Assembly: GCA_020637615.1 (NCBI GenBank)
Contig: JACKKC010000002.1
Location: 124,001 to 188,000 of the forward strand
Origin: Rhodovulum sp.
GTDB lineage: Bacteria; Pseudomonadota; Alphaproteobacteria; Rhodobacterales; Rhodobacteraceae
DNA length: 64,000 bases
Direction of reading: 5' to 3'
Shown here in pieces: positions 56,401-64,000 of the stretch (positions are counted from its first letter, which is position 1; every line of letters starts with the position of its first letter). The translations under genes were made by a program, and so were the position numbers. Under the pieces are notes generated by a model. It had not been told where the DNA came from and did no database searches. It saw nothing but the letters and a program-made list of their open reading frames with translations.

Positions 56401-56901
56401 ATGCCATCCTTCCTCGCTGTGCTCGGCCGGTGGCTCGACCGCGCCGAAAAGACCCTCGTTGTCTTCCTCGTCGGCGGAATCGTGCTCCTCGTCTTTTCCG
56501 GCGCGCTGTCGCGGTACGTCTTCAGCTACTCGATCGCCTGGTCCGAAGAACTGGCGCGCTACTTCTTTCTATGGGGCGCGCTCTTCGGCGCAGCGGCCGC
56601 GTGCCGTTTCGGCCAGCACGGCGGCATCCCGCTGCTTGTCGACCGCTTCCCTCCAAAGTTGCAGCGCGCGGTCGAGGTGCTGGTCATCGTCGGCATGCTG
56701 TCCTTCCTCGGGTATCTTACCTGGCAGAGCTGGGAGGCAACCGCGCGGGCCTTTGCCAGCGGTCAGACCAGTCTGACGACGAAGATCCCGATCTGGGTGG
56801 TGAACGCCGGCATGTTCGCGGCCTTCGCCCTCTCGATCCTGCGCACGATCCAAGGCTTCCTGCGCGGCGCCTACCGCATCGACCAACCCGTCGTCGAGTA
56901 G
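56401..56901 (+). CDS. dctQ: TRAP transporter small permease DctQ
   Basis: 166-residue membrane protein with four predicted helices. FSGALSRYVFSYSIAWSEEL followed by ARYFFLWGALFGAAAAC is the DctQ signature. GGAGTAGCTC precedes the ATG. It pairs with DctM to form the sodium-driven permease. Gap to dctM is 48 bases. Confidence 0.93.
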   Translation: MPSFLAVLGRWLDRAEKTLVVFLVGGIVLLVFSGALSRYVFSYSIAWSEELARYFFLWGALFGAAAACRFGQHGGIPLLVDRFPPKLQRAVEVLVIVGMLSFLGYLTWQSWEATARAFASGQTSLTTKIPIWVVNAGMFAAFALSILRTIQGFLRGAYRIDQPVVE

Positions 56902-56949
56902 CGGCGGCTTCCTTCCAAGCCAAGCGCTCATCGGAAAGGCCCCCACGAG

Positions 56950-58245
56950 ATGGACCTCCTCCTCAATCCTGCTGTCATCGGGCTCTTCCTGTTCTTCGGG
57001 ATGCTCGCCCTTAACTTCCCCGTCTTCGTTGCGATCGGCCTCGCAGGGCTCGCCGCATTCCTGGTCTTCCAGGTCGGGCCGCTCAGCGTCGTGCCCTACG
57101 TGTTCTCGGGCTCGCTCGACTCCTTCCCGCTGCTCGCGACTCCGCTCTTCATCGTTGCGGGCAACATGATCACCCGAACAGGCATCGCGACGAAGCTCGT
57201 CCGTGTCGCCGAACTGATCGTCGGGCCGCTCCCGGGCGGGCTCGCCCTCACGGTGCTCGTGACCGGTGCCGTGCTCGCCTCGATGTCAGGCTCCAATATC
57301 GCGACGGTGGCCGCCCTGAGCTTCCTCGTCGCGCCGATGGTGGCCCGGGGCTATCCTGCCGGATTCGCGGTCGCCTGCGTCGCTGCGGGCTGCACCTTCG
57401 GTGTCGTCATCCCGCCGAGCATCGGCTTCATCATCTACGGCGTCATCACGGAATCCTCGATCCCGAAACTGTTCGCCGCGGGCGTGGGGCCTGGCATCGT
57501 GATGCTGATCGTCCTCGGCGGGTATGTGCTGTTTGTCTCCTGGCGCCGAGGCTATGCTGGGGATACCCTCGAACCGCGGACGCTAGCCAACTTCTTCGCG
57601 GCCGTGAAAGACGCCTTCTGGGGCCTGATGGCACCGGTCATCATTCTCGGCGGCATCTACACCGGGGTCTTCACCGCGACCGAGGCGGCGGCGGTTGCCG
57701 TGGTCTATCTCCTCATCATCGACCGGCTCGTCTATCATTCCATTCCGCTCAAGCAACTGCCGGATGTCCTATTCGACTCCGGTCGGACGATCGGCGTCAT
57801 CGTGCTCATCATCGCGACCTCTGCCGTCTACGGCTGGGTGATGCAGACCCAGGGTCTCGCGACGCGGCTGAACGAGGCGGTGCTGGCGGCTTCGGGCGGC
57901 AACAGCGTCCTGATCCTTCTCTTCTTCAACGTCATCCTGCTCGTGACCGGCGCCTTCCTCGAGCCGATCGCAGCGATGTACCTGCTCGTGCCGCTCTTCA
58001 AGCCGACGCTGCAGGCGATCGGGTTCGATATTGTGCACTTCGGGGCGGTCCTGACGGTCAACCTCTCGATGGCTCATCTCACGCCGCCCGTGGGGGTCGG
58101 GCTATACCTCGCATCGCAGCTCGGGGGCGTGCCGTTCGCCACTGCGGCCCGCTATGCGATCCCCTTCGTGATCTGCGAGTTTCTGATCGTGCTGATCGTC
58201 ACCTACGTGAAGCCGATTGCCATGTTCCTGCCGTCGCTGATGTAA
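56950..58245 (+). CDS. dctM: TRAP transporter large permease DctM
   Basis: 431-residue permease with about 12 helices. It begins LFLFFGMLALNFPVFVAIGL and contains ATPLFIVAGNMITRTGIATK, GAVLASMSGSNIATVAAL, FGVVIPPSIGFIIYGVITES and EPIAAMYLLVPLF, all typical of DctM. It forms the sodium/substrate pathway with DctQ and takes substrate from DctP. Confidence 0.95.
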   Translation: MDLLLNPAVIGLFLFFGMLALNFPVFVAIGLAGLAAFLVFQVGPLSVVPYVFSGSLDSFPLLATPLFIVAGNMITRTGIATKLVRVAELIVGPLPGGLALTVLVTGAVLASMSGSNIATVAALSFLVAPMVARGYPAGFAVACVAAGCTFGVVIPPSIGFIIYGVITESSIPKLFAAGVGPGIVMLIVLGGYVLFVSWRRGYAGDTLEPRTLANFFAAVKDAFWGLMAPVIILGGIYTGVFTATEAAAVAVVYLLIIDRLVYHSIPLKQLPDVLFDSGRTIGVIVLIIATSAVYGWVMQTQGLATRLNEAVLAASGGNSVLILLFFNVILLVTGAFLEPIAAMYLLVPLFKPTLQAIGFDIVHFGAVLTVNLSMAHLTPPVGVGLYLASQLGGVPFATAARYAIPFVICEFLIVLIVTYVKPIAMFLPSLM

Positions 58246-58261
58246 GTCGAAGGAGAGTATA

Positions 58262-59005
58262 GTGCGAATCCTGCTCATCAATCCGAACACGACCGAGGCG
58301 CTGACCGAGCGCCTCGCTGTTGCCGCGCGTGCGGTCGCGAGCCACGGGACCGAGCTGACCTGCGTCACGGCGTGTTCGGGGGTTCCCTATATCTCCACCC
58401 GCTCCGAGGCTCTGATCGGCGGTGTCCAGGTTCTCGAGATCCTCGCGGAGCATCAGGACAATTTCGATGCGGCCATCGTTGCGGCTTTCGGCGATCCCGG
58501 CCTCGGGGCCGCGCGAGAGCTCTTCGACATTCCCGTGGTCGGCCTAGCGGAAGCGGGAATGCTGACGGCCTGCATGCTCGGGGGAAGGTTCTCGATCGTG
58601 ACCTTCGCCCAGGCGCTCGGGCCCTGGTACAAGGAATGCGTCGCCTGGCACCGGCTCGAGAACAGGTGCTGTGGGGTACGCATGCTGCCCGGGAACTTCC
58701 GTTCAATCTCCGAGGTGCAGGAAGAGAAGGAGGAGCTACTTGTCAATCTCGCCAAGCAGGCCGTCTTCGAGGACGAGGCGGATGTCGTCGTCCTTGCCGG
58801 GGCGCCACTTTCCGGTCTTGCGGCGAAGGTTCGGGACCGCATCCCGGTGCCCGTCGTCGATTGCGCCGAGGCGGCGATGAAACAGGCGGAAGCGCTGGCT
58901 TCGCTGCGGCCGCGGGCCCCCGAGGCGGGAAGCTTTCGTCGGCCGGCACCGAAGCCGTCGATCGGCGTGTCGCAGCGCCTTGCCGATCGGATCGCCCATG
59001 TCTGA
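58262..59005 (+). CDS. Asp/Glu racemase-superfamily protein (hydantoin racemase-like), cysteines missing
   Basis: 247 residues starting at GTG 58262, after GGAGAG. LLINPNTTEALTERL is the N-terminal signature of hydantoin racemase-like enzymes. In that family Cys sits in I-A-C-F-D-D-P-G-L and in L-G-C-A-G-M. Here the first site reads VAAFGDPGL (Ala75) and the second VLAGAPLSG (Gly180), so both acid/base cysteines are absent. A Cys201 in VVDCAEAAM is not at either position. It is therefore unlikely to racemise by the two-cysteine mechanism. It overlaps the amidase start by eight bases in the TRAP operon. Confidence 0.85.
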   Translation: MRILLINPNTTEALTERLAVAARAVASHGTELTCVTACSGVPYISTRSEALIGGVQVLEILAEHQDNFDAAIVAAFGDPGLGAARELFDIPVVGLAEAGMLTACMLGGRFSIVTFAQALGPWYKECVAWHRLENRCCGVRMLPGNFRSISEVQEEKEELLVNLAKQAVFEDEADVVVLAGAPLSGLAAKVRDRIPVPVVDCAEAAMKQAEALASLRPRAPEAGSFRRPAPKPSIGVSQRLADRIAHV

Positions 59006-60389
59006 GCTCTGGAAACTCGGCGTCCTCGATCTCGCCCGCGCCTATGCCGCCGGCGAGACCGACCCGGTTGCGGTCCTCGACTGCTTGCTGGCGCGGATCG
59101 AGCGGATCGACCCGATCCTGAATACCTATGCCCGTCTCGATCCGGGAGCGAGAGCCGCCGCGCGCGAGAGCGCCGAACTCATCCGCGCCGGCGCGCCACG
59201 ATCGCCGCTCGAAGGCGTGCCGGTCGCGATCAAGGACAACCTTGCTGTCCGTGACTTGCCCGCCGCCTGGGGTAGCGCCGTCTTTGCCGACACGATCTGC
59301 GCCGAGGACGAGTTGCCGGTCGCGCGGCTTCGTGCGGCGGGCGCCATATTCCTTGGCAAGACCAACACGCCCGAGTTCGCCGTCGAGGGCTACACGGCGA
59401 GCGAACGCTTCGGCGTGACCGGCAATGCCTGGGATCCGTCTTTGACGCCCGGCGGCTCCTCGGGTGGCTCCGTCAGCGCCGTCGCGGCGGGACTTGCTGC
59501 TGCGGCGATCGGCACGGACGGCGGAGGCTCCGTACGGCGGCCCGCCGGCCATACCGGGCTCTACGGGCTGAAGCCGACGATTGGGACCGTACCGCGCGCC
59601 GGCGGCCTGCCGCAGGTCCTGCTCGACTTCGAGGTCGTCGGCGGCTTCGCCCGCTCGGCGGGCGACCTCGCGGCACTCCATGCGGTGCTCGCGGGGCCCG
59701 ACCGACGCGATCCGGTCTCGCGCAATGCCGAGGCGGCCCTCCCTGCGGGGCGGCCGCTCCGCATCCTCTATGCCGAGCGGATCGATGGAAACGTGCTCGA
59801 TCCCGAGATCCGGGCTTCGGTCGGTGCGGCCGCCGATAGGCTGGCCGCCCTCGGCCACGACGTGGTCCGCGGCGACCTTCCCTTCACCCTTTCGGAGCTG
59901 AACGCCTTCTGGCCGCGGTTTGGACAGGTCGGAATCGCCCAGCTGCGCCACGCGCTTCCGGCGATGTCCAAGGCCGGGGCGAAGTACCTGGCGCTGGCCG
60001 ACGCGGGAGACCGCGTCACGGCGCCGGAGTTCTATGCGGCCTTAGAACTCGTGCGCGCCCTGCGCTCCGAGGCCTCCACTGCATTCGCGGAGTGGGACGT
60101 CATCATGACACCCTCGGCGGCGGCCCAGCCCTGGCCGGCGTCGGAGCCTTTCCCGCCGGAGATCGACGGACAGCCGGTCGGACCGCGCGGGCACGCGATC
60201 TACACCGGCTGGGTCAACGCGGCCGGCCTGCCGGCGATCAACCTGCCGGCGACGCCGGACTCGCGGGGCCTGCCCATCGGTTTCCAGCTCGTGGGCGACC
60301 GCTTCACCGAGGCGATGCTTTTCGATCTGGCGGACAGCTGGGAGAAGGCCGGCCCCGGCTGGTCATGGCCGAAAGTCGCCGAGCAATAG
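58998..60389 (+). CDS. Amidase signature family hydrolase (TRAP operon)
   Basis: 463 residues with the Ser-cisSer-Lys triad: Lys79 in GVPVAIKDN, PGGSSGGSVSAVA (151-163) and nucleophile Ser178 in GTDGGGSVRRPAGHTG. FGVTGNAWDPSLTPGG and GLYGLKPTIGTVPRAGG are usual in the family. MSELWKLGVL at 58998 overlaps the preceding gene. It is not closely alike to the amidase at 46666. It would hydrolyse the compound brought in by the TRAP system, perhaps a carbamoyl or ring-opened hydantoin-like amide (inference). Confidence 0.92.
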   Translation: MSELWKLGVLDLARAYAAGETDPVAVLDCLLARIERIDPILNTYARLDPGARAAARESAELIRAGAPRSPLEGVPVAIKDNLAVRDLPAAWGSAVFADTICAEDELPVARLRAAGAIFLGKTNTPEFAVEGYTASERFGVTGNAWDPSLTPGGSSGGSVSAVAAGLAAAAIGTDGGGSVRRPAGHTGLYGLKPTIGTVPRAGGLPQVLLDFEVVGGFARSAGDLAALHAVLAGPDRRDPVSRNAEAALPAGRPLRILYAERIDGNVLDPEIRASVGAAADRLAALGHDVVRGDLPFTLSELNAFWPRFGQVGIAQLRHALPAMSKAGAKYLALADAGDRVTAPEFYAALELVRALRSEASTAFAEWDVIMTPSAAAQPWPASEPFPPEIDGQPVGPRGHAIYTGWVNAAGLPAINLPATPDSRGLPIGFQLVGDRFTEAMLFDLADSWEKAGPGWSWPKVAEQ

Positions 60390-61000
60390 GAGCGGCGCAG
60401 GGAAGGACCACGTATCTGCGATCCGTCGCGAGGCCGTCGTCGCGACCTCCGACGGGTGGCGTGCCGACGTCGGATTTGCCGACGGGCGCGGCCAAGCCTC
60501 CGAGCCAACAATATGGCGGAGGTTGGGGTGCACTCGGGCGATCACGGGTGGATGCCGCCGGAATCGCCATAGCGCGGGGCCTCGGAGTCGAGTTGCCCTT
60601 GCCGTCCCGTGAGGCGCCGGTGCGGCGCCGAAGGTTCATTCATTCCCGAAGAAGGCCCCGGAGCATCGCCACGGCGTTCGGCCGTTACTGGCGGATCACC
60701 CACTCCGGCCCCAGCATTCGATCCATTCTGATGACTTGTTAGAACGCAAGGAAAGCGGGCGTGCGGCAGGTGCCCAACGACCAGTGATCGTCGGCAGAAC
60801 GTCCGGGAGTCGCAGGGACCAAACCACGGCGCAGCGCACGGCACGATCCTCCGGGCGTCGGCCCGGAAAAGTCCGGCGCCTGAACACGAACGCGTGAGCG
60901 CACGGACGGAATCCCGCCTGGACCCGTCACTCACTTCGGGTGTCAACGGCACGATGCCTGAACGCGCGCCCGGGTGGGCCGCAGTAACGAGGAGTCCGAA
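60390..61000. other. Intergenic region after the amidase
   Basis: No gene is recognised in 611 bases on either strand. A 7-bp inverted repeat GTCGCGA (60425-60431)/TCGCGAC (60440-60446) lies 36 bases past the amidase stop and may mark the transcript end. The right end holds the leader of the next gene, with GAGGAG before its ATG. Confidence 0.5.
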
Positions 61001-61396
61001 ATGACCAGATTGGGTACACCGCTTTTCTCGATGACGATCACCGCCCTTGCCATGTGCGGTGCGGCGGCCTTCGCCGACACCGGCATCAAGGTCGGGGACA
61101 GCGCCATGGGTCCCGTGCTGACGGATGCAAACGGCATGACGCTCTACACCTTCGACAAGGACGAAGGGACGGCATCGGCGTGCTACGACAAATGCGCGGT
61201 CAACTGGCCGCCGCTGGCCGCTCCGGCCGGTGCGGAGGCGGACGACGATTTCGGTGTCATCGAGCGGACCGACGGAACCATGCAGTGGACCTACTACGGC
61301 AAGCCGCTCTACCTCTGGATCAAGGATGCCGCCCCGGGCGACGTGACGGGCGACGGTGTCAACGAGGTCTGGCACGTCGCGAAGCCGATGGACTAA
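61001..61396 (+). CDS. Secreted COG4315/Lipoprotein_15-repeat protein
   Basis: 131 residues with signal peptide ending near AAAFADT. Two copies of the secreted repeat are visible: GPVLTDANGMTLYTFDKDEG with C-Y-D-K-C-A-V-N-W-P-P (two conserved Cys), then WTYYGKPLYLWIKDAAPGDV. The family is periplasmic and of unknown function. It stands nine bases upstream of an ECF sigma/anti-sigma pair, so it is probably part of that stress-response unit. Confidence 0.85.
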   Translation: MTRLGTPLFSMTITALAMCGAAAFADTGIKVGDSAMGPVLTDANGMTLYTFDKDEGTASACYDKCAVNWPPLAAPAGAEADDDFGVIERTDGTMQWTYYGKPLYLWIKDAAPGDVTGDGVNEVWHVAKPMD

Positions 61397-61405
61397 GTCA
61401 GGCGA

Positions 61406-61915
61406 ATGACCCTGCTGGACGAGATCGAGGCCTGCATCCCGGCACTGCGCCGCTATGCCCGCGCGCTCGCACGGGATCGCGACCGCGCCGACGACCTCGT
61501 CCAGGACTGCCTCGAGCGGGCGGTGGCCGGCCGCAGCCGCTGGCGCGGGGAAGGACCGGTCAGGGCATGGCTGTTTCGTATCCTGCTGAACCGGTTCCGT
61601 GACCAGCAGCGCGGCGCCAAAGCCGGCCTCCGTCTCGTTCCGTCCGAAGCGATGGTCGAGGCCACGCGCCCCGGGGACCAGGAAGACCGTCTCGCCCTGC
61701 GTGAGGTCCATGATGCGATCGGGCGCCTTCCGACAGACCAGCGGGCGGCGCTGCTGCTCGTGGCGCTGGAGGGATTCACCCTCGCCGAGGCCGCCGCGGC
61801 GCTCGACATTCCCGAAGGCACGTTGACGTCACGCCTCGCCCGCGCGCGCCAGGCCCTGCGACGGGAGACTGGCAGGGACGGCGGCCCCGGCGACAGAATG
61901 GAAGTGGTCAGGTGA
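61406..61915 (+). CDS. ECF-type RNA polymerase sigma factor
   Basis: 169 residues. Sigma region 2 (about 10-75) includes LRRYARALARDRDRADDLVQ and WLFRILLNRFRD. Region 4 (about 100-155) has IGRLPTDQRAALLLVALEGF, LAEAAAALDIPEGTLTSRL and ARARQAL. No extra domain. The anti-sigma gene overlaps its stop (GTGA at 61912-61915), the usual arrangement for a membrane-controlled ECF switch. Confidence 0.92.
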   Translation: MTLLDEIEACIPALRRYARALARDRDRADDLVQDCLERAVAGRSRWRGEGPVRAWLFRILLNRFRDQQRGAKAGLRLVPSEAMVEATRPGDQEDRLALREVHDAIGRLPTDQRAALLLVALEGFTLAEAAAALDIPEGTLTSRLARARQALRRETGRDGGPGDRMEVVR

Positions 61916-62682
61916 GCGAAGGCATCCCGATTCACGACGAAGACCTGCTCCGTCTCCGCCACGGCAACGCCGAGGCGCGGGCAAGACTGGCCGCGCTCGC
62001 CGGGGACGATCCGACGATAGGCCGGCGGCTCGCCGACTGGGACCGGCAGGACGCCGCGATGCGCGCCCTCTACGGTCCGCTTGGCGAAGAGCCGGTCCCC
62101 GCCCGCCACCTTGACGCCCTTGCCGCCGCCGATCCGGTGCCCCGCCGAATCCCGCCCCCCTATGCACGGATCGCAGCGGCCATCGCCCTTCTCGCAATCG
62201 GTTGGGCCGGCGGGTGGTTCGCGGCGCTGCACCTCGGCCCCGGGGCGACCCGGCCGGAACTTGCCGCGGAGGCCTTGCGCGCCTATTCGACCTACGTCGT
62301 CGAGGTCGCGCATCCGGTCGAAGTCCCGGCTTCGGACGAAGCGCATCTGGTGACATGGCTCTCGAAGCGCCTCGGCCACCCGATCACCCCGCCGGATTTC
62401 GCCAGCTACGGGTTTCACCTCCTCGGGGGCCGGGTCGTGCCGGATCCGAACGGAACCGCCGCGCTGATGATGTACGAGGACGACACCGGCCGCCGGATCA
62501 CCCTCTACGTCGCCCCTACGGCGAACGCGACGGAGACGGCATTTCGCTTCGCCGAAGGCGACGGCGCAAAAGGATTCTGGTGGGTGGATGCCGGCATCGG
62601 CTGCGCGCTCGTCGGCGACCTGCCCCGCGAAACGCTGCGAGCCATCGCGGTGGCCGCCTACGACCAGCTGATCCGAGTCTGA
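61912..62682 (+). CDS. Anti-sigma factor, single-pass membrane protein
   Basis: 256 residues starting at GTG 61912. The N-terminal cytoplasmic part (1-~80) begins HDEDLLRLRHGNAEARARLA and would hold the sigma factor. One hydrophobic helix, AAIALLAIGWAGGWFAALHL, lies at about 86-105. The remaining ~150 residues are periplasmic sensor sequence with FHLLGGRVVPDPNGTAALMM and W-W-V-D. No zinc HxxxCxxC motif is seen. Family is inferred mostly from position and topology. Confidence 0.82.
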   Translation: MSEGIPIHDEDLLRLRHGNAEARARLAALAGDDPTIGRRLADWDRQDAAMRALYGPLGEEPVPARHLDALAAADPVPRRIPPPYARIAAAIALLAIGWAGGWFAALHLGPGATRPELAAEALRAYSTYVVEVAHPVEVPASDEAHLVTWLSKRLGHPITPPDFASYGFHLLGGRVVPDPNGTAALMMYEDDTGRRITLYVAPTANATETAFRFAEGDGAKGFWWVDAGIGCALVGDLPRETLRAIAVAAYDQLIRV

Positions 62683-63031
62683 CGGCGGGGCGCGGCTGTT
62701 TCGACCGTTGATTTCGGACTTCCTGAAAGACGTTGAGCGTATTTGATTGGCAGAAGCGTCGAAGAATAGTGGCCACCTGTGCCTGTGGCCGTGAGGGAAG
62801 CCTATCAGAAACCGCTCGCCCCGGGCTCAGCAGCCGTGCCTGCAATGTACGTCTATCCGCGCTACCAGGCCGGATGCAATGCGTGGCCCAGACCTTGTCG
62901 GTCATCTTCGCATCGGCGCCGGCTTCGACTGAAGCGAGAACTTGCCGGTTTGGCGCACTTGGCGCTACCGTTGGCCCGTCGCCGTGCCTGCACGCTTGGC
63001 TTCAACCAGTGCCCTCCCAACTGGAGCAATC
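62683..63031. other. Intergenic region before the M20 hydrolase
   Basis: 349 bases without a recognisable gene. It contains the GGAG at 63023-63026 that precedes the TTG start of the next gene. Confidence 0.5.
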
Positions 63032-64000
63032 TTGCCCTCCATCGAACGCATCTCGGAATATTGCGACGAGCTCACCGCGATCCGGCGTGATCTGCACGCG
63101 CATCCGGAGATCGGGTTTGAGGAACACCGGACTTCGGCACGGGTCGCGGAGCTGCTGGCCGGCTGGGGGATCGACGTCACGACCGGCGTGGGAAGGACCG
63201 GCGTTGTCGGCGTTCTCGATGGGAACCGGCCCGGTCGGACGGTGGGTCTACGGGCCGACATGGACGCGCTGCCGATGGAGGAGATGACGAATCTTTCCTA
63301 TCGGTCGCGGAACGAAGGCGTGTTTCACGGCTGCGGTCATGACGGGCACGTGACGATGCTGCTCGGGGCGGCGCGGTATCTCGCCGAGACCAGGAATTTC
63401 GCGGGGCGGGTGGTGTTCATCTTCCAGCCGGCCGAGGAGGGACTGGGCGGGGCGCGCGCCATGCTCGCGGACGGTCTCTTCGATCGCTTCCCCTGCGACG
63501 AACTCTACGGTCTGCACAATTCGCCCCACGATGCGCACGGGCGGGTGCGGATCCGGCCAGGGCGGGCGCAGGCCGGGGCCGGCTTCTTCGACATCGAGAT
63601 CGAGGGGCGGGGCAGCCACGGGGCGATGCCGCATATGGGCGTGGACCCGATCACGATCGGCGCGGGTCTGGTCGGCGAACTGCAGCGGATTGTGGCGCGG
63701 AACCTGGACCCCACGCATCCCGCGGTGGTGTCGGTGACGGAGTTCCATTCCGGATCCGCCTACAACGTGATCCCGGGACAGGCGGTCCTGCGGGGGACGT
63801 ACCGCTTCATCGACCTCGCGGACAGGGATCTGATCGAGGCACGGCTGCAGGCGATATCCGAGGGAATCGCCCGGGCGCATGAGATCTGGATCGGACTGGA
63901 CATGCGGCGGGTCTTCGACGTGCTCGAGAACGATCCGGATCGGGCGGCGGACGCGATCCGGGCCGCGGCGCAGGTCGTGGGTGGGGACCGGGCCACCGCC
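63032..64000 (+). CDS. M20-family amidohydrolase (hippurate/IAA-amino acid hydrolase type), cut by window end
   Basis: The first 323 codons of a metal-dependent N-acyl-amino-acid hydrolase. RRDLHAHPEIGFEEHRTS, VGLRADMDALPM, HGCGHDGHVTMLLGAA (Cys101, His103), FQPAEEGLGGARAM (Glu135, Glu136), GLHNSPHD (His162) and RGSHGAMPHMGVDPI match subfamily M20D. The best start is TTG 63032 with GGAG five bases upstream; no in-frame ATG precedes the conserved region closely. The 3' end lies outside the window (family length ~390). It would cleave N-acylated amino acids such as hippurate. Independent of the upstream sigma operon. Confidence 0.88.
   Translation, partial: MPSIERISEYCDELTAIRRDLHAHPEIGFEEHRTSARVAELLAGWGIDVTTGVGRTGVVGVLDGNRPGRTVGLRADMDALPMEEMTNLSYRSRNEGVFHGCGHDGHVTMLLGAARYLAETRNFAGRVVFIFQPAEEGLGGARAMLADGLFDRFPCDELYGLHNSPHDAHGRVRIRPGRAQAGAGFFDIEIEGRGSHGAMPHMGVDPITIGAGLVGELQRIVARNLDPTHPAVVSVTEFHSGSAYNVIPGQAVLRGTYRFIDLADRDLIEARLQAISEGIARAHEIWIGLDMRRVFDVLENDPDRAADAIRAAAQVVGGDRATA

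Noticed and set aside
44933..60389. Calling the amidase/amidohydrolase/racemase-like genes a hydantoin utilisation (hyu) system
   Set aside because: No dihydropyrimidinase-like hydantoinase or carbamoylase is present, and the racemase-like protein lacks the catalytic cysteines.

Overview
The window is high-GC (roughly 65-70 % by eye) DNA with GC-rich third positions and tightly overlapping operons. The heterotetrameric sarcosine oxidase cluster, the many liv-type and TRAP transporters, and the FCD-type GntR and MarR regulators fit an alphaproteobacterium, most likely in or near the Rhodobacterales. This placement is inferred from gene content; there is no rRNA here. I see no CRISPR array, rRNA or replication origin.

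Layout. (1) 0.3-3.4 kb: sugar operon on + (MalK-type ATPase, SGNH hydrolase, FucU-type mutarotase, ribokinase). (2) 3.7-7.2 kb: housekeeping genes (RNA 2',3'-cyclic phosphodiesterase, small DMT/YdcZ membrane protein, EF-P on -, DEAD-box helicase). (3) 7.3-12.6 kb: soxB-D-A-G sarcosine oxidase, with a small lipoprotein gene nested antisense between soxB and soxD and an apparent one-base frameshift in soxG. (4) 12.68 kb: tRNA-Thr(CGU), followed by a mobile and decayed tract to 28.26 kb: an IS630 remnant, an IS3 element with an intact transposase, an IS5-type fragment, an IS256 element with recognisable terminal repeats, a second IS630 remnant, a ~9 kb glycine-rich autotransporter gene broken by one frameshift, and a degenerate IS3 copy. 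(5) 28.26-35.7 kb: a PaaN-like aldehyde dehydrogenase whose 5' part is missing at the IS3 junction, then livKHMGF and a FadB/FadJ-type bifunctional beta-oxidation gene. (6) 36.3-37.9 kb: a membrane-anchored alpha/beta-hydrolase. (7) 38.0-43.3 kb on -: a second livKHMGF set ending in an FAD synthetase-like gene, divergent from DUF2848 and a GntR regulator (43.5-44.9 kb). (8) 44.9-51.0 kb on -: MarR regulator, flavin reductase, HpaB-type flavin monooxygenase, cupin, amidase, exported amidohydrolase. (9) 52.0-53.8 kb: a second exported amidohydrolase and an IS630 fragment. (10) 54.5-60.4 kb: FCD regulator divergent from a TRAP transporter, an Asp/Glu-racemase-like protein without the usual catalytic cysteines, and an amidase. 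(11) 61.0-62.7 kb: secreted COG4315-type protein, ECF sigma factor, anti-sigma factor. (12) 63.0 kb to the window end: an M20 amidohydrolase running off the edge.

How the parts may work together. Region 38-60 kb reads as an assembled catabolic block for amide- or ring-containing compounds. Importers (liv2, TRAP) feed hydrolases (two amidases, two exported amidohydrolases, DUF2848, racemase-like protein). A two-component flavin monooxygenase may be supported by its own flavin reductase and an FAD-synthetase-like gene in the neighbouring transporter operon. Candidate operators lie at the divergent or promoter regions of the GntR, MarR and second GntR genes. In all three complete transporter operons a strong GC hairpin sits between the binding-protein gene and the first membrane-subunit gene, which suggests a shared way of producing excess binding protein. 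The substrate of the block cannot be read from sequence. It is the best candidate here for an undescribed pathway.
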